64,000 nt of DNA from Cryptomeria japonica. Taxonomy: Eukaryota > Streptophyta > Pinopsida > Cupressales > Cupressaceae. The translations under genes and the position numbers were made by a program. Location: the NCBI RefSeq assembly GCF_030272615.1, contig NC_081409.1, positions 238,543,832 through 238,607,831 on the forward strand, written 5' to 3'. Below are positions 12,559 to 24,002 of this stretch, one piece after another. Within the stretch, counting starts at the first letter, position 1; every line of letters starts with the position of its first letter. The notes beneath the pieces were generated by a model that saw nothing but the letters and a program-made list of their open reading frames with translations, was not told where the DNA came from and searched no databases.

Positions 12559-13723
12559 ATGGATTTTGGTTTTCAAAGACAACTTTGTGTGGAACTTAAG
12601 GATCTTGATGCAGCAAGAAATGAGATAAGTTCATTAAAGAGAAACTTGAATGCAGATGAATACTTCATTAATGATTTAAAAAGCTAGGTCAACACTTCAA
12701 GAGACAAGAGAAAAGAGCTTATGGATAAGTTGAAGGAGAAAGAAGATCAAAGCATGGAAAATCAGGAAAAAGCCGATGAGTGTGAGAATCTTGCTAGAGA
12801 GAATGTTGTACTAAATAATGAAATGAAATCCATTGTGACGAAGCTGACTAAGGAGATTCAAGATCGGGAAAATAATGAAGAGAATTTGACTCAACCATTG
12901 AAGGATAGAGCAGATGAATGCTTCAGGCTTACCTATGAGAATAATCAGTTGAAGCTGGAGTTGACACAATCAAGGAATAATGGTCAAGAACATGAGAGAC
13001 AAATTGTTTCCCTAAGAGATGAACTTGCTACTGAAAATGAATACAAAGAAAAATTCAATGCTAGCTTAGCAAGGCTTGATGAGATGTTGGAAAGTCAAAG
13101 ACATGCAAAGGACATGTGAGGACTTGACTTTGAGAAACGTGAATCCTTCAGATCTGGACAAGGCAATGCAAAACCTAATCATATAAAGAAAAAGAATCCT
13201 CTGGTAAGACAACCTAATGCTCATAAATTCAATGGTATATGTTTTACTTACAATAAATTTGGTCATATGGTGAATCAATACAGAAGTAGGATGAATAATG
13301 GAATGAGTAATATGAATAATGGTCCTACCTTTATCGGTCAATGTTTCATATGTAATAGTTTTGGTCACAAGTCAAACATGTGCAGAGCAGTAATGAATAA
13401 TTTTCATAAAAAAGAGATGTTATGCTTGTGGGATGTTTGGACATATCTCTAACCAGTGCAGGATGAGACCAAATTAGATGAATTTTAGACCTATGCAGAG
13501 AAATGTTGTTTGTTGTGCATGCAACAAAACCGGTCACATTGCAAAGTATTGCAGAAGTAAGAATAATGCTTTGGTGAGCAAAGACAAATCGGATGAGAAA
13601 GGAAAAGCGAAGGTAGAAGAGATCAGAGACAAGCATGAGAAGATATGGATAATAAAATATGAATCCAAGGCAGATAGTGGATCTGCACCTAAATCTGGTG
13701 TAGGATCTTCATCCGATAATTAA
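12559..13723 (+). pseudogene. gag: Coiled-coil gag with multiple CCHC zinc knuckles
   Basis: Structural protein expected to package element RNA. The ATG at 12559 is the first after the primer-binding site. Residues to about 185 are rich in heptad-type Leu/Glu/Lys/Asn, predicting a long coiled coil. Three CX2CX4HX4C knuckles follow: CFICNSFGHKSNMC near 13344, CYACGMFGHISNQC near 13418 and CCACNKTGHIAKYC near 13510. A fourth, upstream near 13243, is degenerate with Tyr in place of two Cys (TGT-to-TAT). Breaks are a TAG near 12685, a TGA at 13117, a frame change near 13400 between knuckles two and three, and a TAG near 13475. The usual globular N-terminal domain of copia gag is not visible, so the particle core may differ or be supplied in trans. 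Confidence 0.75.
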
Positions 13724-14112
13724 GGCTTTTGGCCTTAGGGGGTGACTTTTTCATACAAAATCTTTCAAAACCCCCTGGAGAGATATGTTATTGATCATGG
13801 TTGATTGCAGATGCTTATCTAGAACTCTTCATGACAATCTTTGAATCTGGTTGAATGCATTATGTTGATCAAGGCATCCTGTTGGACCTTACCAGTGTAT
13901 TTATGTCAACTTAAAATTAGGGTTTGCAGAGATAAAAAGGGCAAATATGAATCATTTCTTGCATTGCGGGAAAAGAGTTAAAGAAGAAAAGCAAGATGAA
14001 CCAGTTTCCAAGGTGATCAAAATCTTTGAGGTGATCCAACAGAGGTTATTTTGCATCTGTCAAGAACAAGAGGTATTTACAGAAGTATATTTTGAACCCC
14101 AAATTTCTTGAA

Positions 14113-17100
14113 ATGGCATCTTCTTCTGTTAATACGCCCTTGGTAGTCAAGGTTTCTGAAAGAGAAAGGGCACAATTCAAGAAACATCCATTTAAGTCAG
14201 TAGAGGAAAACCCCAATGGTGCTTTCTCATTTGTACTATATGGAGTTCTGCATGTAGATTATGTGAGAGCTTATATTCACTGCAACATTGTGGAAACCAA
14301 AAATGAGTCAATCCCAGCACTTTATAATAGACACCTGTGGGACAGAGATGGAAATATCAAACTAGAATATGCTCAGTTACAAAGGAAGGGTTTCATGCAA
14401 TTTGTTTGCTTCCCGTTGTTCGATGAAGAAGATTGGGTGAGATATATTCTAAGCCATGTGCACAATGAGTTTATCTAGCTGGACAAACCATACAAAATAA
14501 CCAAGCAGGCCATCTATGTAGTCACTTGCCTAAACCAAACCGGTGACAAACCTAATCTGAGGAAGGTATCCAACACAACCGTTACAAAGCTAACTGATGC
14601 AAAATTTGATAACAAATCTATGACAATTGATAATATTTTGGAACATGATGTGATATTTGCATCCATGATCATTGCATATAAAGTTTACCAGTCTAGCAGA
14701 CTGAATTTTGTCTCTCGTACAAAAAATTATGTAGCTTATTAGATGGTAAAATAATATGTGCAATATGATCTATGTTTAGTTCTTCTTGAAGAGCTTCTCA
14801 ACAATTTAAAGAAGATTAAAACAGATAAGAAGAATATGTTAAAATTTGGTTCTCTAATCATTTGTTTTGCACTTTATTTCATGAATGAGATTCCCAGAAT
14901 AGGGAGAGTTCCATTGGCATTTGACTTAATGGTGGCCACCAAAATGAAGCAAGGCATGTAGATATTGGGAAATAGGGAGAACCAAATTGCTTCCTATGGA
15001 GATTTTTCAAAATCTTTCAAAGCAAAATGAAGGATAGGGAAAGGATTCCAAATCAAGTGGTGGAGAAGTATGAAAACTCTACCTGCTTCATGGTCGATAA
15101 GGACTAATTCTATATGGAGGCAGTAGAGCCTAGGACAGTTTGAATTTTTCCAATGGGTTATGAGGTTGATGTGACAACACTTGAGGTCTATGCTCAACAC
15201 CTTCTGACCAAACTGATGGATCCAAATGAACCAAGATCTGGCACCTACAAGGAGAAGGATATGGAGCTTCATAAGAAGTTCACCCAGCCAGCAAGAAAAA
15301 TAAAAGTATCCAAAATGGTTGAGGAAGTGATTGTGCAGATGGGATTCACTAGAGAGGTAGTGAAGCAAGCGAGGGAGAAGGTGACACAAATGGAAGAATT
15401 AAAGAAGCTTAAGGCTAAACCGGTCCCTTCAAAGGAAAAGCCTAAGGGGACCAAGTCTACCCCTGATTCAATAAATCCTTCTACAACACCAAGCTCATCT
15501 GGCAAAGGAGTTCTGAAGCAGAAGGAGAAACCAAAGAGGACATATGTTGTTGTACCTCTAGCTTCTTTTGAGACCGAATCAGGTGAGGAAGGTGAGAAAG
15601 ACAAGAAGAAAGGTGAATTTGTCAGAGTAATCAGAAAACCTCAGTCTAGTGGAGAGAAAAGCAAGAAGACTAAATTTGAACCTATTCTAACTAGCAGGCC
15701 CAAAAGAGGAAGAAGGGTGAGAACAGAGTTTGATAATGACCTTGAATCTAGCAAGGTAGAGGGTAAATATACCTTTATTCCTCCATTAACTGTAAAAGAA
15801 ATAACTGATGAAATTGTTAAAGATAGTAATATTAAGAATATCACTGTATACTATGATAATTTTGATGAAAATGAGCAAAGGTAAATTGAGGAAGTTGTGT
15901 TGCATCTACATAACTTTAACAAGTCATTAATTGAGCTATAATGCAGTACTCCCAAAGCTTTGTATAATATTCTTGATTCTAGGAGGCTAACAACAAGCAA
16001 GTTAGACAAAGAAATGAAAGAGAGAGAATTGATAAACATAAGTGCTTGTATATCTCAAGAAGAAGTTGATAGACTTATAGAGCTGACCAATTGGAAGGAA
16101 TTCAGAAGCAATAACAAAATGAACAGGCTTATGGTTGGCAGGGTTGAAGAAGTGAGAAAAGAAACATAAGAGATATGGAGAAAGTTTCTAAAGAACAATC
16201 TGGCACGAACAAATGAAGATGAATCTCATAAGGATGGCACCTCTCATCCGACAGACCAAACCCATTCAACCTTGATACTACATATAGTAAAAATCCTCCG
16301 GACACAATGGAGATGAAAGATGAAGAGGCTCAAGAGACTCCTAAGGATGTTACTACACCAAGTGGTGACACCGGTGCACAAGTAAAGGATAAAGAAGAGG
16401 TTCTTTCTGAGAAGCAACCAATTGTAGGAAAAGAAAAGGTAGAGAAGGACAAGGCATAGGAGAAGGGAGAGCAAATAAATGTCAATTTCCCGATAGTCAC
16501 GTCAATTGACACTCCTAAGGACAAAGAGAAAAATAATTCTCCCGCAGATATCTATTAATTTTAATAAACCTATTGATATCAGATAGATGTCCTTGGCAGA
16601 AAGGTTAATGATAGTTGCAACAGTCTAGGCTCAAGCTAGTCGGGACTTAGTAAATTCATAGAATGAGGCAAAGAAGTTCATTTAGATGTCTATTGATGTT
16701 TTGCATAAGGTGGAACCAGACTTGTAGCTAGATCCCAATGCTAATTGCTCTGGTAAATTACTGCCATTCATTAATAATGTAAATTAGCAATTTTGAATCA
16801 TTGGAGAAGTCTACCACCAAGTGGTTATTAGATAGATTTAAGGAGGTTTGTATGCACACTTTCCGGAAGATGATAGAGGATGACAAAGTGAGATTAAACA
16901 AGGGTCTGCAAATAATCTCTGAGGAACTGTCTAAAGGTGGTAAGATATATAAGTCTTGTCTTATTTTTCCCAAATTCACAGGTGATATAGACAAGTAGAT
17001 TGGCATTTGTCAGGGTAAGTTGGCTATAATTTCACATTCATTTGACTCAAATGTAGCCCTAACCAGCAACATAGAAGGGAAAGTAATGGCTCTAAATGAT

Positions 17101-17375
17101 CAAATCTCGAGCCTTAATGCAGATAAAGATGGAATTTTGAGGAGAGTTGGTGAACTCTGGAATTTGATTGCCCCCGGATGGACTCCATGTTAAGTAATAA
17201 AGTAGATTGTATGAAGGCTATGGCACAACCTATTCTGACTGAATTGAAGGATATGGAGATTCATGCCTATGTTTTCAGTGCATTCATCACATTTTTGGAC
17301 AACTTGAAGAATGGGTGGGATACTCACCTAGGATTTTTGAAAACCATTTTTGCATATATCTTCAAGTATGTATAG
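14113..17375 (+). pseudogene. Second long ORF of the non-autonomous element, unrecognised
   Basis: A broken reading frame that could have encoded about 1,000 residues. It starts at MASSSVNTPLVVK (14113). The first part (to about 14960) looks globular and mixed in composition. A Lys/Pro/Ser-rich basic middle (15410-15750, including RPKRGRRVR, a possible nuclear localisation signal) is followed by acidic and charged stretches and a helical C-terminal part (16800-17375). Stops include TAG at 14476 and others near 14741, 14753, 14959, 16167, 16457 and 16996; most would be Gln codons before C-to-T change. Frame changes occur between 14960 and 15153 and again later. I recognise no enzyme motif. It could be an accessory protein of the element or a captured host gene. 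Confidence 0.55.
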
Positions 17376-17440
17376 TATATCTGATATATCCACTCTTGTA
17401 CATAAGTTTTGAGGATCACCCCATCTTTAGCATTGTTGTC

Positions 17441-17609
17441 AAAGGGGGAGAGTAGAGTGAAAAATGTACAGAAGGATACAAGTTGTAGCTTGCTACAAGT
17501 TTTTGAGTTTTTGATCTAAGGGGGAGCCTTAGAAATTTTGATCCGATGTACAAGTTTCAATACTTAGTCATTTTTCATGAGTGTTGCCATCAATGCCAAA
17601 GGGGGAGAT
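17441..17609 (+). other. Polypurine tract region with three similar tracts
   Basis: AAAGGGGGAG occurs at 17441, a similar TAAGGGGGAG at 17518 and AAAGGGGGAGA at 17598, the last touching the 3' LTR. The last one is the position expected to prime plus-strand DNA synthesis. Confidence 0.7.
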
Positions 17610-18566
17610 TGTTGGTAATTGACACTCATTCGGTGGATGGTGATGCAAGGATAATAGTCTAGGGATGTCATTGATAAAAAATCTCCTTGGAAATCCTATC
17701 TAGTAATCACAGATTTTGATACCCGAAATTTATTGTGGTTCGGTAACCGGTAATCCGGCTCCGACATTTCAAGATAAGTAGTGCACTTTTGGTCTAGAAG
17801 CTTTTCGGTGATTGCAGTGGTGTGATTCATGTATGGGGTGATAGGGCCAACTTGTGGAAGTCATTTTGACATCAATTCATGGATCTACATATGTATCGAT
17901 GATCTAGTTCAAGACAACTCATGATTGCACATTACACTGCAAGCCGACTTGATAATTGTCTATTTTGTGATTGTGGATATATAAGACTGGTGTAGAAGAT
18001 CACTTTGGCTAGTGGTATGAAGTAAAATGAGTGAGTAGTGATCAAGAATCCCTTTTGGCATAGTCTCACGTGCGCATTCTTGATTCAATAGCTGACTAAG
18101 ACAGAAAAATAGAGCAGGGCTATAGAGGAGATATAGTCAGAGTCTTGCCCTTAATCGGAACTCATCTAGGAATTGTTAGATGCTATTTTGGAGTTCATTT
18201 ATTGTAATTCATCTTTGTAAATGATTTTTAATTCAGTGATCCTTTTAGGGTTGAATCCCTTATTGTAATTGAGTTGTAAGCTCTAGGTAGTGTGCCTGAA
18301 TGCAAAGTGCATTCCTCTTTTGTAATATTGTTTTTCTACTAGCCATAGCGGAATAATATTGTGGGTTCAAATCCCATCATTGTTTATCCCTTTTGGGTTT
18401 TCACGTAAAAATCATGGTGTTATGATCTTGTGGCTTTTTATCTTGTGTTTCTGCACTTTACTTTCTTGCATATGCTTCTAGTGGTTTCAAAATAAATCAA
18501 AAAAATTATTTGTTGGTAGATCACTGATTCACCCCCCCGCCCTCTCAGTGATCCTTGACTCCAACA
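17610..18566 (+). repeat. 3' LTR (957 bp)
   Basis: Begins TGTTGGTAATTGACACTC directly after the polypurine tract and ends GACTCCAACA, so it has standard TG...CA ends. Its last 280 bp match 12212-12490. The left part has no second copy in the window. Confidence 0.82.
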
Positions 18567-18889
18567 ATATTATTCATAAGAAGTTGTACCATCTCAAACA
18601 AATAACAAGTCCAACCAAGGGACATATATGTACTTGCATGGAGGAAACTCTATGTAAGAAACGACCTCAAGTTATAAAATATGCAACTCAACAAAGGAAA
18701 AGGCAATGTTTGGAAGGAAAAAGAGAGAGGATTAAAATTTTATTCTTGCCCCCCATGCATGGAGTCAAAGAATAAATACAATTATGTTGATGTCTGAGTA
18801 TAATTGTAATAAAGACTATTATGTTGTTGTCTGAGTATGATTGTAATTGAATTTGTACCACTACACATGACAAAGAGACCCCAAATAAG
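18567..18889. other. Short intergenic stretch
   Basis: Nothing recognisable. A short direct repeat containing TGTCTGAGTATRATTGTAAT occurs at about 18792 and 18830. Confidence 0.4.
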
Positions 18890-20080
18890 TTAATCTATCA
18901 ATGTCACATATTGAGGAGCAACATAAATGGGTGAAGGGAGCGCTAATGCACTACTTTTGTATCGATAAAAAAAAATAAGATCAGTTGTAAGAGTAATATT
19001 AGCTCTATCATACTGATCTTGAACAAATTCCTTAAAAGCTTTGCAATTACCAATAGAATGAGAATAACTATGATGAAAGAGACAATACACATTACCATAT
19101 TTGTTCTCATATTTATTGATATAAAATGAAAAGTAACATTTTTATCATATCTTAATCTCCAAAAGACTCTTGTAGCTAGTTTTTCTTCATTGTCGATATG
19201 GATAGGCCTTGCCTCTTGATATAGGGAAATATATACTAGTGGAGGGAGAAGGTTTATTTTCTTGTGGTAAAAGCATTGATAAGGAAGCAGGAGGATTGTT
19301 GGATGGAGGAGGATTTTTTAATGGACAAAAGTTTTTCTTTTTTACAAAATACTTGTTAAGCATTTGAACTTTAGGAGAAAATCCATAGATGTTTGAGATG
19401 TTGAATTTATGGGTATCTAGACCTTTTCTAGTGCACTATGAGGGAGGATCTATAGGGACCTTGATTCCTTGTTCTTGTTTTCCAAGTCCTTGTCTACTAT
19501 AGCCTTGTTTTGAAATAATATCATAGCCAATCTCATAATGTGTTTTTAATTGTGAAGGAGAAGGGCTTTCATTGTGAATTTATTCAAAAAAAAATTGTGT
19601 AAAGACAAGTTGAAGGACCAAAAGGATGAATAGATGAAAAAAAGATATCCTTTGTAGGGAGATTCTCCTTTTCATCATTGTTATTCATATCCACTTTGTT
19701 TTATTGGAAAAGAAGATCCTTATCATCTCAGGCTTTATATTTTTTCAATGTTGTATTATGGGGTAGGTCATGAATAAAATGCATAACATCATCTTGCCTT
19801 AAAATATGTTGATGATTAAGATAAGTTCTAGGAGAATAGGGATGATCTAAGCATATTTATGCATTAAGATGATCATGTTTACCTTGCCACCCTTTAACTA
19901 AAGTATCTTTATGAGAGGAGGATGGTTCAATGTCTCTCTTAAATGTTGCCTCTCCATTAGAGAGATCATTGATATGAATATTTATTCTTTCCTCATTAAC
20001 ATAAGATATCCTAGGAGAGCTACAAGTGCTAGCCATTTCAATATCATCTCTAGGATTGCCAAGGGTATTACCTACCAAAT
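18890..20080 (-). pseudogene. gag: gypsy gag remnant
   Basis: Read on the minus strand from 20080 down. The N-terminal half is an acidic linker of no clear family. Near 19090-19000 it reads YCLFHHSYSHSIGNCKAFKEF, which has the spacing of the zinc-finger segment found in gag of Tat/Athila-like gypsy elements (Cys-X2-His, then His and Cys, followed by a helix). Frames are broken many times between 19850 and 19100. It probably belongs with the primer-binding-like sites and the LTR-like block directly to its right. Confidence 0.5.
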
Positions 20081-20406
20081 CTTAAATTGTGTAATATACA
20101 TATTACATTAATTGATTTAACAATGTTATTATATAACGACATGAAACATGGATAAAAAATTTGAAGACTGATTTATAAGGGGTAAATATTGTTCAAACCC
20201 TTGTTATGCAATATGTGAAAGTAGTATGAAAAATGAAAGCGACATGAAATTAAAGAAGCTATTATATCCTACACATCATTTTGGTAAATATAGATAATAA
20301 TATATGTTATCATATGTGAAATATAAAACAAATCAGATCTTGTAAATTCCATTGTGAAAAATCAAATCTGAAAACTTTGAATAAAAAACGATTCAAATGT
20401 AACAAA

Positions 20407-20577
20407 CGTTGGGTTCACCAAAATATATTGGTGGTGAACTAGACCTCAAAATGTGTATAATGTAAAGATATATTTAAGAAATGATTGTAAATATGACCGA
20501 ATGAAATGCATACAAATCATATTTGAAAACGAAAATCAGAAATAAGCATGAGACATGTCGGGTTCACCAAAATCTAT
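20407..20577 (-). other. Duplicated primer-binding-like sites
   Basis: The plus-strand motif GGGTTCACCAAAAT occurs near 20411 and again near 20560; read on the minus strand it is ATTTTGGTGAACCC. It sits where a gypsy primer-binding site would lie between the LTR-like block and the gag remnant. The two copies are about 150 bp apart, so the leader or LTR edge has been duplicated. Confidence 0.45.
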
Positions 20578-22101
20578 TGGATGAAAAATTAGGGTTTCAC
20601 AAGTGAAGCCTTGTAAACTAGGAAATGACTTGACTTTCTAAACAAAACACTAAAGGAAGGAAGGACTCAATTGATACAATGCAAAAGGATTGAATACAAA
20701 TCAAGTTATTTTTCTTTTGTTTAGTTGAAATTGATTTGAATGTATATGAATGCTAGGTGATGGAAAATGAATGTAAATAAACACAAACGCTAAGCTACAA
20801 ATATGATACATAGACATGGATCTTGATCTAATCAAAGTAAACAACTAAGGATTTGAACCTAAAAAATTGGCTCAGAAATGTAGAATTGGGGTGTTGGCTA
20901 CCATGGTCCCAAAGTGCTTAGATGCAAATAGAAATCAAGTTGCGAGATCAGAATGTCGTCAAGAATCTTTTCCTAGAAGTTCAATAGGATTTCTCAAGAC
21001 TGATGTGGTGGTGTTTCCCATGTCCTTCAGTTTTTGCTTCTACAAAAATGAAGTCTATTTGCTATATCATCTCCTCAATCTAGATCTCCATTTACAACTT
21101 TTGAATTTATCGTCTACATACATAAAGAGAGAAAGATGTTGTGGATAGGGGTTTGCCAAGGTCAAACCCCGGGTTTGGAATTAACCCTAATTGAATTGAA
21201 ACTATATTTGAAATACTAAATTAAATGTTGTCTGATATACATTAGATCTGATTCAATTGATAATGGTTGATGATGCAATGATTTTGAATGTAGTCACAAG
21301 TGTTGATGCAGTAACATGTCAAAATATATAAAAGACTCAAAACACACACACATGCCTGCATGAAGATTGATGTAATTTGATGCTCCATGATGTTGAGATA
21401 CTTGAAGGTTATGGTGGGATGAAATGGTACCTTGAATGCTTGAAGATTCTTGATGTAGATGCTCAAGTTATGAATGGAATGCTACATGATTGATGGATTA
21501 TGAAACAAATTGAAAGGATTCTCTTATATATAGTCCCCAAGGTAATTTACCAATTAGGTTGACTTTCAATAGTCAAATTGTGACATCAAGATGCACAATC
21601 ACCGAGCAAGAAGAGCGCACTGAAATATTAAAATTAGGTCCTATTTAAGGGAGACTAGGGAAGCACAATTATTGTTATATGGAGCCTAATCAAACTCGGA
21701 GGTTAAATTTCCCCCTTCTATCTATGTAGTTTCCCCCCAAATTATTTAATGACTTTGATTATTTTATAAAGGAATCAGGTGTTATTTTTCTATTGGCTAA
21801 CATATCATAACTATATTTTTGTAACTGACATAAGCCTTGATAAAACGGCTAAGGGTTAGGGTTTTTTGTAGAGAATTTTGTAGTATTTTTGTAGCGATAT
21901 TGAGTTGCAAGGGATTGCTAGTTGTAATCCATTCGATTTACTGGACAATAATATTGGACTCTCTATTTGGTGGACGTAGCTTGAGTTTGGGTGAACCACG
22001 TTAAAATTGTCTCCTCTCTTTTATTATTTCTATGTTTTTTCATTCCTCTATTTAATCTTTATTTGCATATAATTGATATTTTATGCATGCAATTTCTAAC
22101 A
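20578..22101 (-). repeat. LTR-like block with minus-strand TATA box
   Basis: On the minus strand the block starts TGTTAGAAATTGCATG at 22101 and ends near 20578, next to the primer-binding-like site. It contains a minus-strand CTATATATAAGAG promoter-like motif near 21523-21533 and an ACGTGGTTCACCC motif common in plant LTR leaders. No second copy is present, so the boundaries are inferred. Confidence 0.45.
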
Positions 22102-22400
22102 CCAATTGCCCCTATCCTTGAACCAAGATGACCTGAGTGTTGCTTGCGTAAAATAGGCAGTATTAACCATTTCAATATGCAAATTGGAAATGTCTTCGAT
22201 GATACTCTGATGATCATGTCCTCAGACAAATTTGCACATATTAATGATTAATTTACAGACATCAAACAAGAAAAATATCTTGTTCCTCTAGTCAGAGACA
22301 TCCTGGAGTCACTCAGAAATCACAATAGAAAAAATCAAGATAGAAAAGTTGAACAAGCATGTTAAAATCATTATCCAAAAGATATCATCCATTGAAAAGT
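22102..22400 (-). pseudogene. Coding remnant abutting the LTR-like block
   Basis: On the minus strand one frame gives a protein-like sequence with several stops that fit TGG, CAG and CGA codons after C-to-T change. It ends in KDRGNWC followed by TAG, the TAG lying within the first bases of the LTR-like block. I cannot name the protein. It may be the last reading frame of a gypsy element or unrelated. Confidence 0.3.
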
Positions 22401-22899
22401 GTGTGATGTGCTTACACTGACATGTGATAGTTTGATGGTTGACAATTTGATCTCGTGTTCAATGTTGGATGTGTCTCAGTTTTCGCTTGATAAGAGTTGC
22501 TTGACTATTGTTCTTCCTGTTTGATTAAGCTCAAAATGATCAAAAATTTTGCCCCTGGCTAGGTGCAGGATTTTGGCCCAAGCCTAGAAACAAAGTTATT
22601 GTGATATACCCAATGATCTAAACCACGACGAGAAGCAACCTAGGATGCCTGCATATGAACAAGGGCTTTATTATGGATATGAATAGCGCTGATAGAAAAT
22701 GAATGCAAGTGGGAGGATGCATGAACTAATAGATGGAAGAGATAGTAGCAAATAGCGCTTGTTTGCCAAGTTTTCACCATCTTTTTTTATTGCACTTTTT
22801 CTCATTTGATTTTTTATTTTTATTTTTATTTTTTTTTTGTATTTTTTGATTATTCACTGTTTTTGGATTTTTGCTTTTTTAGACATAAAACTTGTTTAG

Positions 22900-24002
22900 A
22901 TGCATGTTATTGATGAGTTTATCAAGCTGATCTCCAACCTATGTTGATAGCTGATATGCTCTTGGCCCAAATACTATTGTGACCACAAACAAGCCTAACC
23001 AGTTTGGTTCAAACTTCCTTTCTTTTCTCGATCGACCTGTTTGCATGGATTTTCTTTGAGTACTAGTTCCGCAACTTGAAATGTTTATGGTTTGACCTTG
23101 TGATTATAATTGTGGCACATTCTTTGCTGATATACCTTTAAATGATCAAAGGCATTTTCTCTTCGTTCATGGATTAATTCTAACTCTTGCAATCTAGATA
23201 TTTGTTGGTCTTCATCTGGGATAAGACCTTTTAGTGATACTCATAAAGAAGGTATCTCTACTTCTATTGGTAGTATTACTTCTGATCCATAGACAAGAGA
23301 GAAAGGTGTGGCACTTGTTGGTGTGTGGATACTGGTACGATAGGCCCATAGAGAAGGGTTCAATTGAATATGCCAATCTCTTCCAGCATCATTCACGGTC
23401 TTTTTGAGGATTTTCATAATGGTTTTGTTTGATGCCTCTGCTTGCCCATTCCCTTGTGGATAGTAGGGTGTTGAAAATTTGTGTTGGATTTTGAATTTCT
23501 CACATAGCTCTTGGACATCTTGATTCTTGAATGGTCGCCCATTATCAGTGATAATGATCATGGGTATTCCATAGTGACAGATGATGTAGTTCAAGATAAA
23601 TGCAACAATTTGTTTTCCTGTGATATTGATGAGAGGTACTGCCTCAATCCATTTTATGAAATATTTTGTAGCTACAAGGATGAAGTTGTGACCATTGGAT
23701 GAAGAAGGATTTATCTTTCCTACTAGATCAAGACCCCATTGGCAGAAAGGCCAAGATGTTGCTAAAGCATGAAGTTCTTGTGCTGGTGGATGAATCAAAT
23801 TTCCATGGATCTGATATTGTTTGCATATTTTAGCTATCTGAAAAGAATCTCGTTCCATAGTTGGCCAATAATAGCCCAAGCATATGAGTTTTTTCGAAAG
23901 GGTAAGACCACTTAAATGAGTGCCACAAATGTCGTTATGGACTTCATGTAAGGCCTTCTCAAATTCTTCTTGTTTGAGACATCTTAAAAGAGTATTGTCC
24001 AT
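22900..24002 (-). pseudogene. pol: Tat-type integrase
   Basis: A 253-residue open stretch (24002-23241) covers the core. WGLDLVGKI near 23735, ITDNGRPFKN near 23545 and GNGQAEASNK near 23450 supply the D, D and E positions, all present. The zinc-binding segment just before (HNDICGTHL, then ICKQYQIHG) has Gln where the last Cys of the HHCC pattern would be (C-KQ-Y). After a stop at 23243, the C-terminal part can still be read in a second frame to about 22940 (KFEPNWLG, FGPRAYQLS). No chromodomain is seen, as expected for the Tat group. Confidence 0.85.

Larger units (their letters stand above)
12212..18566 (+). mobile_element. Non-autonomous LTR retrotransposon with gag and a second long ORF, no pol
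   Basis: Defined by an LTR remnant (12212-12490) and a longer direct copy (17610-18566), a primer-binding site after the first and a polypurine tract before the second. The 5.1-kb interior encodes a coiled-coil gag with several zinc knuckles (12559-13723) and a long broken second frame (14113-17375). I see no protease, integrase, RT or RNase H motif anywhere in it. It would need enzymes from another element, as large retrotransposon derivatives and gag-only elements do. The second frame is not one I recognise. Stops are mainly CAG-to-TAG type. Assignment to the copia or gypsy side is open. Confidence 0.8.

Noticed and set aside
20578-22101. Left LTR of the Tat element at 22.4-34.9 kb
   Set aside because: Its ends and internal sequence do not match the LTR at 33744-34861, and the primer-binding-like sites differ in type.
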